Shown: positions 21,850 to 33,129 of the stretch, piece after piece
Layout of the letters: the number at the start of each line of letters is the position of its first letter
Position numbering within the stretch: position 1 is the first letter of the stretch
Made by a program: the position numbers and the translations under genes
Assembly (NCBI RefSeq): GCF_000143415.4
Contig: NW_003314313.1
Location: 18,418-82,417, forward strand
DNA length: 64,000 nucleotides
Direction: 5' to 3'
From: Selaginella moellendorffii
Lineage: Eukaryota; Streptophyta; Lycopodiopsida; Selaginellales; Selaginellaceae
Notes under the pieces: model-generated
What the model saw: the letters and a program-made list of their open reading frames with translations, nothing else
The model's database searches: none
Told to the model about the DNA's origin: nothing

Positions 21850-22424
21850 CTGCGCAAGAACACACGACGAGCGATTCAATCCCCCGAAATACGCATCACC
21901 GGAGATCTGAGAGCCAGGAATCTCTGGCAAAACCCTGGAGAAAGAGAGACGATCTAGAGAGGAGCTCGTGTTACCTGGCTGGCTCCAAGAAACGATTTTA
22001 CAGCGGCGCTCGCACGCGGCAATGGATGAAAGCGATGATCTGGGGCGGCAACCTACGATCGGATCAAGTAGCGACTCGCGACAGAGACAATGCCGTACGC
22101 CTGGCGCCCATTTAAAGCCACTAGCACCGACGCTCGCTTTGCTCTCCCTGTAAAGAATCTCACTAGGTACTTTTATGATAAACCCTAAAGTGCCTCTTTT
22201 TCCCTTAATCATAATTATGTTAAGTTAATATGATTTAAGATAACAAATGGTTAGTTATTTGAATTTCCTTTCAACCGCCACAGCAAGCATCACGTGCGCT
22301 AGAAGACTTCAATAAACTTTATTCTGGATATGCTAAAATAGTAATTAGCAATAATATTAATGACTGGTGTAGATATAGAAGTCGTGGACCATAATTTTGT
22401 AAATAGTTTTTAGATTCCACCAAA
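21850..22424. other. 5' UTR of the PMT gene and divergent spacer to PPR gene 1
   Basis: GC-rich up to about 22150 (probable 5' UTR and promoter of PMT), then abruptly AT-rich. A telo-box-like AAACCCTAA lies at 22180-22188. I see no further gene. Confidence 0.5.
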
Positions 22425-24338
22425 ATGCCCGGTTTGGGCATTTGCCAACAACTTGGGGGACTGAGTCTTGAGATAATTCGGTCTTGCAAGACGCTACCCC
22501 AAGCGAAACGCATCCATGCCCAAGTAAGCTTCAGCAAAGACCTTGTGATGGGCAATGGTACCCACGTCCATAACATGATCATACAAATGTATGATCGATG
22601 TGGGAGCTTTGATCTTGCTCATTCGGTCTTTCTGGCCATTAGCAACAAAGATATTTTTTCCTATGCACATATGATCAATGCGTTTGTTCGGTCTGGGAAC
22701 TTGAATTACGCTAGACAGCTCTTTGATCAAATGCCGCTTTGGAATCTTATAGTTTTGAATGCAATGCTTGCTGCATATTCCTTGAAAGGGTATCTTGTCG
22801 AAGCTGTGACTCTCTTTGATAAGTTCCCAGAGAGAGATATTTTTACATTCACAACTATGATCACGATCTATGCAAAAAACGGGAAAGTTGAAGAAGCTAG
22901 AAACATTTTTGATGGCATGCAAAATAGAAATCTTATAACTTGGAACACCATGCTTGCAGCATATGCGCAAAACGGGCATCTGGAGAGTGCAAAGTTGATT
23001 TATCTTATGATGCCAGAGCATAGTATGGTTTCAAGCACAACCATGTTGGTGGCATATTCCCAAGCCGAGCTTCTTCCTGAAGCTCAAGCCTTGTTTGATT
23101 CCATGCCACTGAGGAATCTAGTTGCATGGAACGCAATGCTGTCAGGATATTCTCAGAGAGGGCATCTTCGGGAGTCTATAAGATTGTTCCACAAGCAGCC
23201 AGTCCATGACATTGTCACATTAAACTCAATGCTCTTTCTTTATGCCCACAAAGGCCTTTTGACAGAAGCCCAAAATCTTTTCTATGATATGCCTGAGAGG
23301 AATATAGTGACGTGGAATGCCATGCTAGTGGCATATACTTATAATGGGCATCTTTCATCAGCAGAAGAAATGTTTTCCAGGATGCCACGCCATGATTCTG
23401 TATCTTGTAATATTCTCCTCTCGGCTTATGCTCAAAAAGGTGATTTGGAAAAATCTAAGAGTATTTTTTATAGCATGGAAGAAAAGAATGTCATATCTTG
23501 GAATGCAATGCTTACAGCATATGCCCAAAATGGGCATGTTGAAGATGCTAAGAAATTATTTGAGGGGATGGAAGATAGGAACACTATAAGCTGGAATGGA
23601 ATGATGGCTGCTTATGTCAAACAGGATAAAATTGAGAATGCAAAGATCTTGTTTGAGATGATGCCAGTGCATGATGTAGTGTCATGGACAGCTCTGATCA
23701 CAGCTTATGCTCAAAGAGGGCATATGGATGAAGCAAAGTGTTTATTTGAGAACATGCCTGAGAAAAACTTGATCACTTGGAATTCAATTCTAGCTGCCTA
23801 TTCCCAACATGGATTCCTTGAAGAAGCAAAACTTGTGTTTGACTCAATGGAGGAGCATGATATGCTTTCATGGACAAGCATGCTCACAGCATATGGCCAA
23901 AGAGGACTACTCAAAAAAGCCAGGAAGACCTTAGATACAATGCCAGAACAAGATGGTATTTCTTGGAATGCCATGCTTGCTATATATGCTCAAGCTGGGT
24001 ATTTGCAAAAAAGCTTGACTTTGGCTAAGTCTATGGATTTGGAAGGCACTAGATTAACTGAGAGCTCTTTTATTTCAATTCTCATTGCTTGTAGCCACTC
24101 CGGAAGTGTCTTAGTTGGTGTAAAATGCTTTGTATACATGATTAATGATCAGGATGTAAAACCAAATAGACAGATTTACTCGTGCATGACAGATTTGCTT
24201 GGTAGGGCTGGGCATTTAGTAGAAGCAGAGGAGCTTGTGAAGAATATGCCCTACACTCCAGATATTACAGATTGGAGGTGTTTGCTAGGATCTTCTAGAT
24301 ATCAAAACAATGTTAATGTTGTAGAAGAAGCAAAGTAA
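22425..24338 (+). CDS. PPR protein 1, array of 31-residue S repeats, truncated E-type end
   Basis: An intronless frame of 637 aa from ATG 22425. After an N-terminal lead (IIRSCKTLPQAKRIHAQV) come 15 consecutive 31-residue repeats of the S type (for example NAMLTAYAQNGHVEDAKK), with no P or L repeats among them. A final longer repeat set (ISILIACSHSGSV...YSCMTDLLGRAGHL) and the start of an E1-like motif (WRCLLGSSRY) follow. The protein ends soon after, without E2 or DYW domains. PLS-class PPR proteins bind organellar RNA one base per repeat and guide C-to-U editing (family knowledge); this one would need a partner supplying a deaminase. Its codons are A/T-rich, unlike PPR genes 2-4. The organelle cannot be told from the sequence. 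Confidence 0.9.
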   Translation: MPGLGICQQLGGLSLEIIRSCKTLPQAKRIHAQVSFSKDLVMGNGTHVHNMIIQMYDRCGSFDLAHSVFLAISNKDIFSYAHMINAFVRSGNLNYARQLFDQMPLWNLIVLNAMLAAYSLKGYLVEAVTLFDKFPERDIFTFTTMITIYAKNGKVEEARNIFDGMQNRNLITWNTMLAAYAQNGHLESAKLIYLMMPEHSMVSSTTMLVAYSQAELLPEAQALFDSMPLRNLVAWNAMLSGYSQRGHLRESIRLFHKQPVHDIVTLNSMLFLYAHKGLLTEAQNLFYDMPERNIVTWNAMLVAYTYNGHLSSAEEMFSRMPRHDSVSCNILLSAYAQKGDLEKSKSIFYSMEEKNVISWNAMLTAYAQNGHVEDAKKLFEGMEDRNTISWNGMMAAYVKQDKIENAKILFEMMPVHDVVSWTALITAYAQRGHMDEAKCLFENMPEKNLITWNSILAAYSQHGFLEEAKLVFDSMEEHDMLSWTSMLTAYGQRGLLKKARKTLDTMPEQDGISWNAMLAIYAQAGYLQKSLTLAKSMDLEGTRLTESSFISILIACSHSGSVLVGVKCFVYMINDQDVKPNRQIYSCMTDLLGRAGHLVEAEELVKNMPYTPDITDWRCLLGSSRYQNNVNVVEEAK

Positions 24339-26079
24339 GAGCTATTTACTTTTTCTGTACTGCTATTTATATAGCATAGCATGTAATTCCTTTTTAAGAT
24401 CAGAAACTAAGTTAAATTAAAATTTTAGCAGTTAAATAATGGTATTGGGTACTTATTAAAGTTGTCATCATGAATTCAGTTGTCATCATGTCTAGCAAAA
24501 TCTCAGATTACTACTAAATGCATTTAATAATGTAATCACAAAGCTTCAATACAAATTCATTACACATAATTACATTCAAAAATATATCATATTTAACTTA
24601 AGATTTAAGTTGTGAATCCTTATATTAAAAAAATTGCTACATGTTGCATATAGCAATGCTTGGTTTGCTTAATGGTACTTATTAATCCAATTTATCAAAT
24701 AAAGTTTATAATTATAATCATGTTTGTCACAAGATTAATCTTATTGCATATCAACCATTAGATGATAGAATAAAAAGAATATACTAAAAAGGGTTTAAGA
24801 AAGTTTATAAACGATAAACATGTTTATAAATTATAAGTACAAGATTAATCTCAATGAATAACAACTGTTAAATGGTAGAATATCCTGCAATATCCAAGCA
24901 TATTATAGGTATATTCACTACCATACAAGTTTGCTAGACACTTTAGTGTTTTATAGGCTACCAAGTAACATGAATAATTCCATAGTTTAATTAAAATAAA
25001 AAAATATTTATGATTTGCTACAATAAATTTAGCTACTAAATTTTTAAAAAGTTTGATGGATTTTAAATTTTTATATATTATAGCTAATTACAATACTATA
25101 TTATTTATTGGTCACAAAAGCATTTAAAACATATTGTGAGGTCCAAGTATATAACTACAATGCTGTATACTATTTTTAGCATAATGGGATTTTAGTAACC
25201 ATTGGATTAGTTTTAATCTGGACCTCTTGCTCCTGTATATAAATTAAGGTTTTTGAGCTAATTGAATATGCATATTTTTATATTCTATGCAATTACATTG
25301 GTGAAAATGAGTGACGTCTTCAACTATCCCTAAATTCTTAAATTTATGCATTTTTATTTACTAGCTTTTGTATCATCTAAATTTCTCTTATTTTTGTAGT
25401 TTTTGCAAATTTTCATCTTCTTTTTATTCATCTTCATAGAGAGTAACTACCTTCTCCTTCTTTAACTATGGAATAACAATTGGTATAATTATTCAATGTT
25501 ATAAGGTTGTAACTAAACAATTAAACTCAATTGATAGTTGCATGCATAGTGCGACTTATACTCTTGTTGCCAACTCCGACATCTGACCAAAGTTCCTTTA
25601 TAGGATTTCTAGGGATAATATGTACTATTAATTCGATCATTTTATGGTGATTACCAACTATTATTCATGGGATAATGCTTGGCATTTACACAAGTTTTCC
25701 ACATATTTCCAAGGAACGGTATTATATAATAGTTTAAGTGCAACCACTCATGTGAATTAGAGTCTTCTCTCAGATGTTTTTAAATACACATTTGGACATG
25801 CTAATGATTATGATGATGCCTTTCAGTGATTGCATTATCTCCATCAGAGGTTGTCCAAGTCAGTTATGCAATTTAATATTTACTTCTAAATCTTTTTTTT
25901 TTCATGTAGAGCTAAATATATCAGAACAGATCAAGTTAGGAATGTTGTGGCTAATGCTTTGTCAAAATCTTGTAAAACTTATGCATGCACTTGCTTTAGC
26001 AATTGTTGATGATGTTTTTCAACTGGTATAACACTATGATACATCATCTTTCCCACTTGTTATTGCATGTACTTTAGTT
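24339..26079. other. AT-rich intergenic region
   Basis: A/T-rich DNA with many stops in all frames. The first part includes the 3' UTR of PPR gene 1. No repeat boundary or gene is supported. Confidence 0.45.
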
Positions 26080-26290
26080 TCACTTTCTGTGTTCCAATGA
26101 AGGTTGATGTTGTCGTTGCCCGTGTTCAAGGACAAAGAAAAGGACACAGTCATGGTTGTGATATCTATTATTGGGTGTATAATAAGATTGGCCACACATA
26201 TTAGCGTTATTGGTGTTCTGTAGATTAGCATCCTCCATTTCCTAGATGGAGGTGTTGGCATCAACGCCATCCTGTTGGTGCTATTATAAT
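26080..26290 (+). mobile_element. Possible decayed retroelement gag fragment
   Basis: A reading with in-frame stops has a basic Gly/Arg/His stretch followed by an NKIGHTY...RYWC arrangement. This resembles a gag zinc knuckle (C-x2-C-x4-H-x4-C) with some Cys codons mutated to Tyr, and then PPFPRWRCWHQRHP. It is a weak call from spacing and composition. Confidence 0.35.
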
Positions 26291-26989
26291 GGAAGGTCTT
26301 GACATAAAGATTCTTCTAGAAAATACAAATTTTTGTGAGTAGTGGAAAGTTTTTGCATAAATAAGTCAATGACCCATCAAGAGGTTTATTTAGCACCAGT
26401 TCATTTAATGTTTATTTTCTCAACTAATTATTATAAAAAGAAGTTTTCTATTATTCTGAGTAAGGCTTTTTTTACTTGTACTTACGTTCTTGCCTTTGCT
26501 TGCAAAATAGTGATAAATAAATAGAGATAAAAACATAGGAAAGAAAAAAAGAATGAGAAGAGAATAAAAAAGAACTCAGCTTCAAACCTCAAAAGTGTAA
26601 GTAAGGATAAATATATATCACTCTCTTAACCCTACTTTGCACAAATAGTCATAGGCAGGAGAAAAAATGGTTAATTCAATACAAATTTGTATTGACAGTG
26701 AGTGGGGGTTATTTTCTAGCACATCTAAGTGTTACTTATATATTACATGATTTTATAATTATTCCTAATTACTTCACGTTTATTTATGACAAGTGTTGCC
26801 TAGGTTAAATCTTTCTTAAGCTTAGATGTAACTAAATTTCATCTAAGCTTTTTTCTTTTGCTCTACCTGGGATGATATACAAGATAAAACATTTACATCT
26901 TTATTATTCCCTATGATAAAGATATTGTCTGTCCTCATGCAGTTGAATTCTCCAAATCTTGCTCCAGGTTACTGAGCTTGGTCTTCATA

Positions 26990-27660
26990 GTAACAAGCTC
27001 AACGCTTTGGCGTAGATTATTAAGTTCCTGACATATAATCTAATTTTTTTGGTTGAGCATTGTGATGCGTTTATCCTGGTAGCTAATGCACTTTACATCA
27101 GTGGATGTGGATGTGGAAGCTAAAATTGCACTCTTGAGTTCTTAGATTATGTGGCATTGATAATTCTATTTACTTATGACTTTATCCACTTTTTTGGTGA
27201 TTGTCTTGAGGTAGCTCAAGACCTACATGTGGTATTTTGCTGTTTCTTCATCTTTTAAGGGTTGCATTGGCTCATCAACTAGCTATTTGCCTCCTCCCTT
27301 GATATGTTGAGCGAGCTCTTTCATAAAGCTTCGAATTGCTAACTCACTCGACTGACTTGTGATCTTGTGAGCAAAGACGTGACTAGCCTTGACCTTGTAG
27401 TGTTGCTGCAGCATCTATTACTGCTACAGCTGCCTCATCTCGCTAGACTGATCAGCCAAGGGTGTGTCACTATTGGATGCGTAGGTGGACTGGAGAAACT
27501 TTAGCCTATACTCCTTCAATTCATCTAGATCCTCTTTTGTAACTTCATCTTCTTCATCCCATTGAGTTTTTTAGCTATGATCTTCTTGGCATAAACTCAC
27601 CTCATTAGTTGTGTTTATAGGCAATGGTTTTACGACATCTATAAGCATATCGTATGTTAG
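26990..27660 (-). pseudogene. Decayed protein-like region of unknown origin
   Basis: The minus strand has long protein-like stretches broken by a few stops, for example EDEVTKEDLDELKEYRLKFL, HKITSQSSELAIRSFMKELA and ITKKVDKVISK. The composition is charged and helix-prone. It may be an old retroelement or a dead host gene. I do not recognise it. Confidence 0.35.
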
Positions 27661-28114
27661 ACTTTATGGCCTAAGTTGTGGAATTTCTTTCACAACTTTG
27701 GCGTCTATTATTTACTTAGTATTGTCTATTTATGTACTTATCACTTGCCTGATGCTCAGGCAAGTAACCCAAAAGCATTAAGCAAAAACTTGTCATAGGG
27801 AGATAGCACAAACTCCCTAAATAGTTTTACTTGGCTATAATTAAGTTTCTTGTTACTAAATGAGATTTCCTCCACATGTTTGTCTTGTCTAAGCATTTTT
27901 GCCATCTATAAAGATTTATAGGCAAAACACTCGGTATTAAGTGACTAAGAGATTTAAATGTTTTGACTAGTAGGTGTGACTTATGGCATGCTTCTAGTAC
28001 CTTATCTACATAGATACAAATTGTCAACTAACATCTTATCTTTCCTTGAGGAGTAGGTGACATTGCTTTTTGTTCAAGCTTAAAAGGAGGTCTCCATGCC
28101 CTTCAAAATTAAAA
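27661..28114. other. AT-rich spacer before the P450 gene
   Basis: No gene seen; the last part should hold the P450 promoter and 5' UTR. Confidence 0.45.
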
Positions 28115-29645
28115 ATGGATCTTGTCACTATTACTGCTGGCTGCCTCTTAATTCTATTATTTTTATGGAACTCTAGTGCTAAATTTCGTTTGAATCTTCC
28201 ACCGGGCCCATGGGGATTTCCTCTGATTGGCCATCTTCACTTATTTACTGGAGGGAAACCCCAGCACAAAGTGTTTCAAGCACTCTCTGACAAATATGGG
28301 CCCATTGTGTCCTTAAGGTTTGGGATGGTTCCTACTGCTCTCATTTCAAGCTCAAGTTTGATGAGAGAGTTATTCACTACACAAGATAATAATTTCTCTT
28401 CAAAGCCTTACTTAGTTGCGGGTGAATACATTGGCTACAATTTTATGGGATTAGGAACTTGTCCATATGGCGAAGATTATAAAAATTCCCGGAAGCTGTG
28501 TACAATGGAATTATTGACTACTAAGGCTATTGATTCATTTTCCTGGATGAGAAGCAAGGAACTCGCTAGTCTACTTGATGCACTTGTACTTAAATCTGAT
28601 AGTGTAAATGTGAGGAGTATCATATCCACGTTTATATTCAACACTATAACCCAGAATCTGATAAGTAAGAGATATTTTGAATATCACAATGGTCCAATGG
28701 ATCCAGAAACTGTAGAATTCAAGGAGGTGGCTATGCAAGTACTGGATTTCATATTCAAGCCCTCTTTCAGTAATTTTGTTCCTTGGTATTTAAGATGGAT
28801 GGATTGGGAGCTTCCTTACTACAAGCAAGTTCATGCCAGTCAAGACAGATTTATACAGAAAATTGTTGAGGAGCACAAGCATAGCACACGAGAGAACAAG
28901 GATTTCCTCGATATTATGCTCCAGTTTTACGGACCAGAGAAGGAAACTCAAGTGAAAGCAAATCTGATTGTAAGTAAATAGAATCTCTTTATGCTGAAGT
29001 ACTGAAGTTTAATCAATATAGGAGATGATCTCTGCTGGAACTGATGCGACGAGAATTATATGCGAGTGGATGCTGGCTGCGATGATGGAGAATCCCCGAG
29101 TCATGAGAAAGGCTCAAGAGGAGCTCCAACAAGTTGTGGGAGACTCTAGGATGGTCCAAGAGTCCGATCTTCCAAAGCTCGAGTATTTCCAAATGATCAT
29201 CAAGGAAACGTTCCGCCGATATCCTGCCGGTATACTCTTGAGCCCCCGCATTGCGAGCCAAGACACCAAGATTGGAGGCTACGATATCCCCAAAGGAACA
29301 ACGCTACTCCTACATGCATGGGCTCTGGGAATGGATCCCAGCGTGTGGGAGAACCCCACCGAGTTTCTCCCAGAGCGCTTCGTGGGCTCTACTGACGTTA
29401 AAGGCGTCCAGGATTTTAATCTCCTCCCATTTGGCTGTGGACGCCGGAAGTGCCCTGGGATGCCACTGGGATTGAGAACAGTACACTTTCTAGTGGCAAA
29501 CCTTGTGCATGGTTTTGACTGGAGCTACGTTCCAGGGACAGTGCCATCCATGGAAGAAACTCCCACTGGAGCTTGTCAGCTTAAAACCCCTCTAGAGGCC
29601 GTGGCCACTATGCGTCTGCCTAAACATGCATATACCCTGGTCTAA
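28115..29645 (+). CDS. Cytochrome P450, plant A-type (CYP71 clan-like)
   Basis: Exons 28115-28969 and 29022-29645, separated by a 52-nt GT-AG intron, give 492 aa. An N-terminal membrane anchor (about 3-18) is followed by the hinge LPPGPWGFPLIGH. The I-helix motif AGTDAT (exon 2 start) binds oxygen, KETFR is the ExxR of the K helix, PERF follows, and the haem loop is FGCGRRKCPG with the Cys ligand. The single intron sits just before the I helix, the classic position of plant A-type P450 genes. It should be an ER-bound monooxygenase of specialised metabolism; the substrate and exact CYP family cannot be told. The ATG at 28115 is chosen because it begins directly before the anchor. Confidence 0.93.
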
Positions 29646-29840
29646 AGGTGTATATTGTATAATAACAGATGCTAATTTAAATAAAGTTTATATTTACAAT
29701 GGTAAAAGGCTTTGAAACTTTACTAAGTGGAAAGAAATAAGTCACACAGAAATCATAAAGTCAAAAAGCTTTATTCAAAGTCATGATCCTAGAAATACTT
29801 TTGTGATCATTCAATCAAGCCGTGCTAAGATAATAGTACA

Positions 29841-31553
29841 TTAAGCGAAACCTCTGCCACCTTTTGATTCCGAAGAGCAAACATTTGCGAGCATGATATA
29901 CGAGAAAGCTCTCTCGGGTTTCAACCACGCAAACTCCTGCGCTGCCCGCGACGCAGTGCTTAGATCCCAGTGCGTCCGACAAGCCCCCAGCAAGCTCCCC
30001 CACGCCCCCTCGCTCCTCGTCCGCGGCATCTTGCCCAGCATCTCCTCGGCATCCTCCAGCTTCCCGGCCCTCGCAAGCACGTCCACCATGCAACCGCAGT
30101 GATCGGCCGTGAGATTCAACCCGTGGTCGCGGGTGATCGACTCGAAGTACTGCCACCCTCGATCCACACACCCAATCCGGCTACACGCGACGAGAACGTT
30201 AACGAAGGCGATCTCGTCCTGTTTGATCCCTTCCAAAGCCATGGCGTGGAAGAGCTCTAGCGCCTCTCGTCCCTGTCCAAAGTGAGCAAACCCCGCCACC
30301 ATGGAGTTCCACGAGAGCATCGTTCGCTGCGGCATCTTGTCAAACATCGACTTTGCCTGCTCGAGCTGCCCATTGTGAGTGTTTCCCGCGATCATCGAGT
30401 TCCACGACACCGAGTTCTTCCCGGCCATCTTGCCAAAGAGATCCATCGCCGCTTCCACCCTGCCGTTTTGCGCAGTCCCTGCCGCGATCGCGTTCCAGGC
30501 GATGGAAGTCCACTGCGGCATCCTCTCGAAAACCCGGTTGGCTTCGTCCAGAAGCCCGTTCTGCGCGAAAGCCGCGATCAAGCCTGACCACGACGCGTCG
30601 TTCCTGCCTGGGAGATTGTCGAAAGTCTCTCGAGCCATGTCGATGCAGCCGTTCTGACCGTAGGCCGTGATCATCGAGTTCCACGAGACGGCTGTCCTCT
30701 CTTGCATCCGATCGAACACTGCCTTGGCCTGATCCAGATACCCATTCTGCGCATTCGCTGCCAGCATCGAGTTGAGCGTCACAACGTTCCACTGCGGCAT
30801 CCGGTGGAAAACCTCCTGGGCCTCGTCAACTTTCCCCTGGTTTGCGAGAGCCCCCAGCATCTCCGTCCAGGAGAAAACGTTCCTCTCGGGTGAGCTATCA
30901 AACGTCCTCTTGGCCTCCACAAACTGGCCATTCTCGGCAAACACCTGGAGTATCGTCGAGCACGAGACAACGTCCCACTCGGGCATCCGATCGAAGAGAG
31001 CCTTGGCCTTCTCCAGGAGATCATTCTGCGCGTAGCCAGCCACCATGATGTTCCAAGCCACCGAGTTCCTCTCCGGCATCTCTTCGAAGAAAAACTCCGC
31101 CTGGTCCATATACCCCCTCTGGGCATACCCCGCCAACATCACCCCCCACAGCACGATATCCCACTCGGGCATCCTCTCGAACAGCCTCTTGGCCTCCTCC
31201 ATGTCTCCGTGCCTGGCATTCCCCTGGACCATGCTCGTCCAGCTGACCAAGTTCTTGAGCGGTGCTCTGGCGAAGATCTTCCTGGCCTCCTGGAGCTGGC
31301 CATTGGAAATGTAAGCCGAAGTTATACTCCCCCAAGAGTAGACACAGGGATCACGGATGCTGTCGAAGATCGAACGTGCCTGGACGAGTTCTCCCAGCCT
31401 GCCGTACATGTGAATCAAGAGGTTCCCAAAGAAGCGAACCTGGGAGAAGCCACTGGCGAGAACCTGGTCGTGGAGCTTCTTGGCTTCCACGCCCTCCTTG
31501 CACGACCGAATACTTTCGATCAGCTTGCTCCTCGGCACGACGCTAGAGACCAT
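29841..31553 (-). CDS. PPR protein 2, S-repeat array with E1 motif
   Basis: An intronless frame of 570 aa. After the lead segment (LIESIRSCKEGVEAKKLHDQ) about 12 consecutive 31-residue S repeats follow, for example NSMITAYGQNGCIDMARETF. A longer terminal repeat set (VNVLVACSRIGCV, CMVDVLARAGKLEDAEEM) and an E1 region (WGSLLGACRTHWDL...YIMLANVCSSE) end the protein. There is no DYW deaminase domain. It is predicted to be an organelle RNA-binding protein (family knowledge). Codons are GC-rich. Its 3' end lies about 200 bp from the 3' end of the P450 gene, in convergent orientation. Confidence 0.9.
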   Translation of the reverse strand: MVSSVVPRSKLIESIRSCKEGVEAKKLHDQVLASGFSQVRFFGNLLIHMYGRLGELVQARSIFDSIRDPCVYSWGSITSAYISNGQLQEARKIFARAPLKNLVSWTSMVQGNARHGDMEEAKRLFERMPEWDIVLWGVMLAGYAQRGYMDQAEFFFEEMPERNSVAWNIMVAGYAQNDLLEKAKALFDRMPEWDVVSCSTILQVFAENGQFVEAKRTFDSSPERNVFSWTEMLGALANQGKVDEAQEVFHRMPQWNVVTLNSMLAANAQNGYLDQAKAVFDRMQERTAVSWNSMITAYGQNGCIDMARETFDNLPGRNDASWSGLIAAFAQNGLLDEANRVFERMPQWTSIAWNAIAAGTAQNGRVEAAMDLFGKMAGKNSVSWNSMIAGNTHNGQLEQAKSMFDKMPQRTMLSWNSMVAGFAHFGQGREALELFHAMALEGIKQDEIAFVNVLVACSRIGCVDRGWQYFESITRDHGLNLTADHCGCMVDVLARAGKLEDAEEMLGKMPRTRSEGAWGSLLGACRTHWDLSTASRAAQEFAWLKPERAFSYIMLANVCSSESKGGRGFA

Positions 31554-31728
31554 CTACGAAACTGAAACATGCTTGAAACAACATTAAAAGGAAGAAAAAA
31601 AAAAACAAAGAATCACACACCATGCCTGTCCTTCCTAAAGCTACGAAAGAAGGAAAAATAAATATAACAGAATCTGTGTTACCTCTTTCTTCTTGTCTTT
31701 GCTCCACGAATTTTTTCTCGCGCGAAAT
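31554..31728. other. Short spacer between PPR gene 2 and the GeBP-like gene
   Basis: Both genes are on the minus strand. The stretch should hold the 3' UTR of the GeBP-like gene and the promoter of PPR gene 2. Nothing else is seen. Confidence 0.5.
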
Positions 31729-33129
31729 CTAGTGACCCCGTGCCTTGAGCAGCTCCTGCTGGTGGCGGCATAGATCCTGCAACAGCCGAACTCGCTGCTC
31801 CATCACTCTAAGCTCGTCCTCCTGTTGCTTGAGCCAGTGTTCCTTGAGTTTCATGGCAGCCGGGCTCGATCCATCCCACGGGCCTCCAATCCATCCCGTT
31901 CCAATGCCTCCCAGCATCTCCATGCCAAAAAAGGGAGTGGCGCTGCCCCGGGCCATGGAGAAAGTCAGCCACTCGTTAAGCCACTCCGCTTTCCCCCCGG
32001 CACCTTTCACTGCCTCCTGGACCATCCCCTGGCTCCTCGCATGGAAGTCGTTCATGATCTCGTCGATCTTGCCTTGCATCTCCGAGAGAGCCGCGTTGCT
32101 CTTCTTTTGCAGCTCGTTCATAGCCGCCACCGTGAGATTCCTCTCGGCTTGGGGCGGCGGCGGGCTCTGCGGCTGCTGCTGCTGCTGTCGTTGCTCGCCG
32201 ACGCTCCCGTTCTGCTTTGGCTCTTGCCTTGCAGCAGCAGCAGGAGGCTTCGGCTTCTTGGACGTGGACGCAACGTCTTTCTTGGTGTCATCTTCGCTGC
32301 TCTTGAGAGGTGGCGGAGTTCTCGTCTTCTTGTTCGCGTCTGGCTTCACAGCCGATGGTGGCTCTGACTCCTCCTGCTCCTGCATGTCGTATATCTCCTT
32401 CCAGAGCTTGTACACCTTCTCTTCTCCCGGATTCTTGAACTTCAAAGCAGTAATCCCCTCGCTCCTCTCCTTCTTAACCATCTCGTCGTACCGCATCTTT
32501 ATCCGCCTGTACTTGTCGTAGAGCTGCTCCTTGGACCAGTCCGTGATGAACTTACTCCGGCAAGCCTCGAGAAGATCACCCCAGTAGTGATAGTTGTCAC
32601 CCCGGGAGCCTCGTTTGGGTGGTCGGATCCCCGTCTTCATGTCGCTCAAGATCCGGGAAATGAGCTCGATCTCGTCCTCGCTCGACCAATTCTGTGGAGT
32701 CTTTTTCGGCGTTGGCTCCTTCTCTGGCTCTTTCTTCTTGGCCTGCGCTTCTCCCGGCTTCTTGGGCAGTGGATCCACGGGCTTCTTGACGGGAGGAGTC
32801 TTCGCAGTCGCCACGGTCCTGTTCGCCGGCAGAGTTTTAATCTGGGAGTCACACTTCGTGGGTATAGTCGGCCTCACTCCTCCTCCTCCCAGAGTTTTCA
32901 ACTTCTTGGCCGCCGGCTCCACAGCGGCTAGATCCTCGCGAGTTCTCTTGTCGCCAGGATCATTCTTCTGGACCATGTACCGCGATTCGGTCTCCTCGGT
33001 CTCGTCCCCAGAGTCGGACTCGGACGAACCCTCCGAGCGGGACGACATCTCGTCGGGCTTCTGGTCCTCCTCCGAGTCAGTCCCACTGCCCTCGTTGGAC
33101 GAATCATCCGAGTCAGCGTGACGAGACAT
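31729..33129 (-). CDS. GeBP/DUF573 family DNA-binding protein
   Basis: A 466-aa frame from ATG 33129. The N-terminus is acidic and Ser-rich (SDDSSNEGSGTDSEED), then Lys/Pro-rich. The DUF573 domain follows at about 165-265 (QNWSSEDEIELISRILSDMK through YWGDLLEACRSKF, LYDKYRRIKMRYD and KVYKLWKEIYD). A Lys/Gln/Pro linker leads to a C-terminal Leu/Gln-rich helical region (MNELQKKSNAALSEMQGKID and WLKQQEDELRVMEQRVRLLQ), which could be a dimerising coiled coil. GeBP proteins are nuclear regulators of trichome and cytokinin responses in Arabidopsis (family knowledge). A non-ATG extension upstream overlaps what looks like a 5' UTR intron (GT donor near 33186). A telo-box AAACCCTAA lies at 33337-33345. 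Confidence 0.88.
   Translation of the reverse strand: MSRHADSDDSSNEGSGTDSEEDQKPDEMSSRSEGSSESDSGDETEETESRYMVQKNDPGDKRTREDLAAVEPAAKKLKTLGGGGVRPTIPTKCDSQIKTLPANRTVATAKTPPVKKPVDPLPKKPGEAQAKKKEPEKEPTPKKTPQNWSSEDEIELISRILSDMKTGIRPPKRGSRGDNYHYWGDLLEACRSKFITDWSKEQLYDKYRRIKMRYDEMVKKERSEGITALKFKNPGEEKVYKLWKEIYDMQEQEESEPPSAVKPDANKKTRTPPPLKSSEDDTKKDVASTSKKPKPPAAAARQEPKQNGSVGEQRQQQQQPQSPPPPQAERNLTVAAMNELQKKSNAALSEMQGKIDEIMNDFHARSQGMVQEAVKGAGGKAEWLNEWLTFSMARGSATPFFGMEMLGGIGTGWIGGPWDGSSPAAMKLKEHWLKQQEDELRVMEQRVRLLQDLCRHQQELLKARGH

Noticed and set aside
21850-22212. N-terminal extension of the PMT methyltransferase
   Set aside because: It is in frame, but family members begin just before the membrane anchor, as at 21849, and the extension reads like a 5' UTR.
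22425-24338. Regular repeats suggesting a CRISPR-like array
   Set aside because: The 93-bp periodicity is that of 31-codon PPR repeats in an open frame, not identical repeats with spacers.
30340-30792. Several 90-150-codon frames within PPR gene 2 on both strands
   Set aside because: They are shadows of a repetitive GC-rich coding sequence; the same applies inside the other PPR, trihelix and GeBP-like genes.
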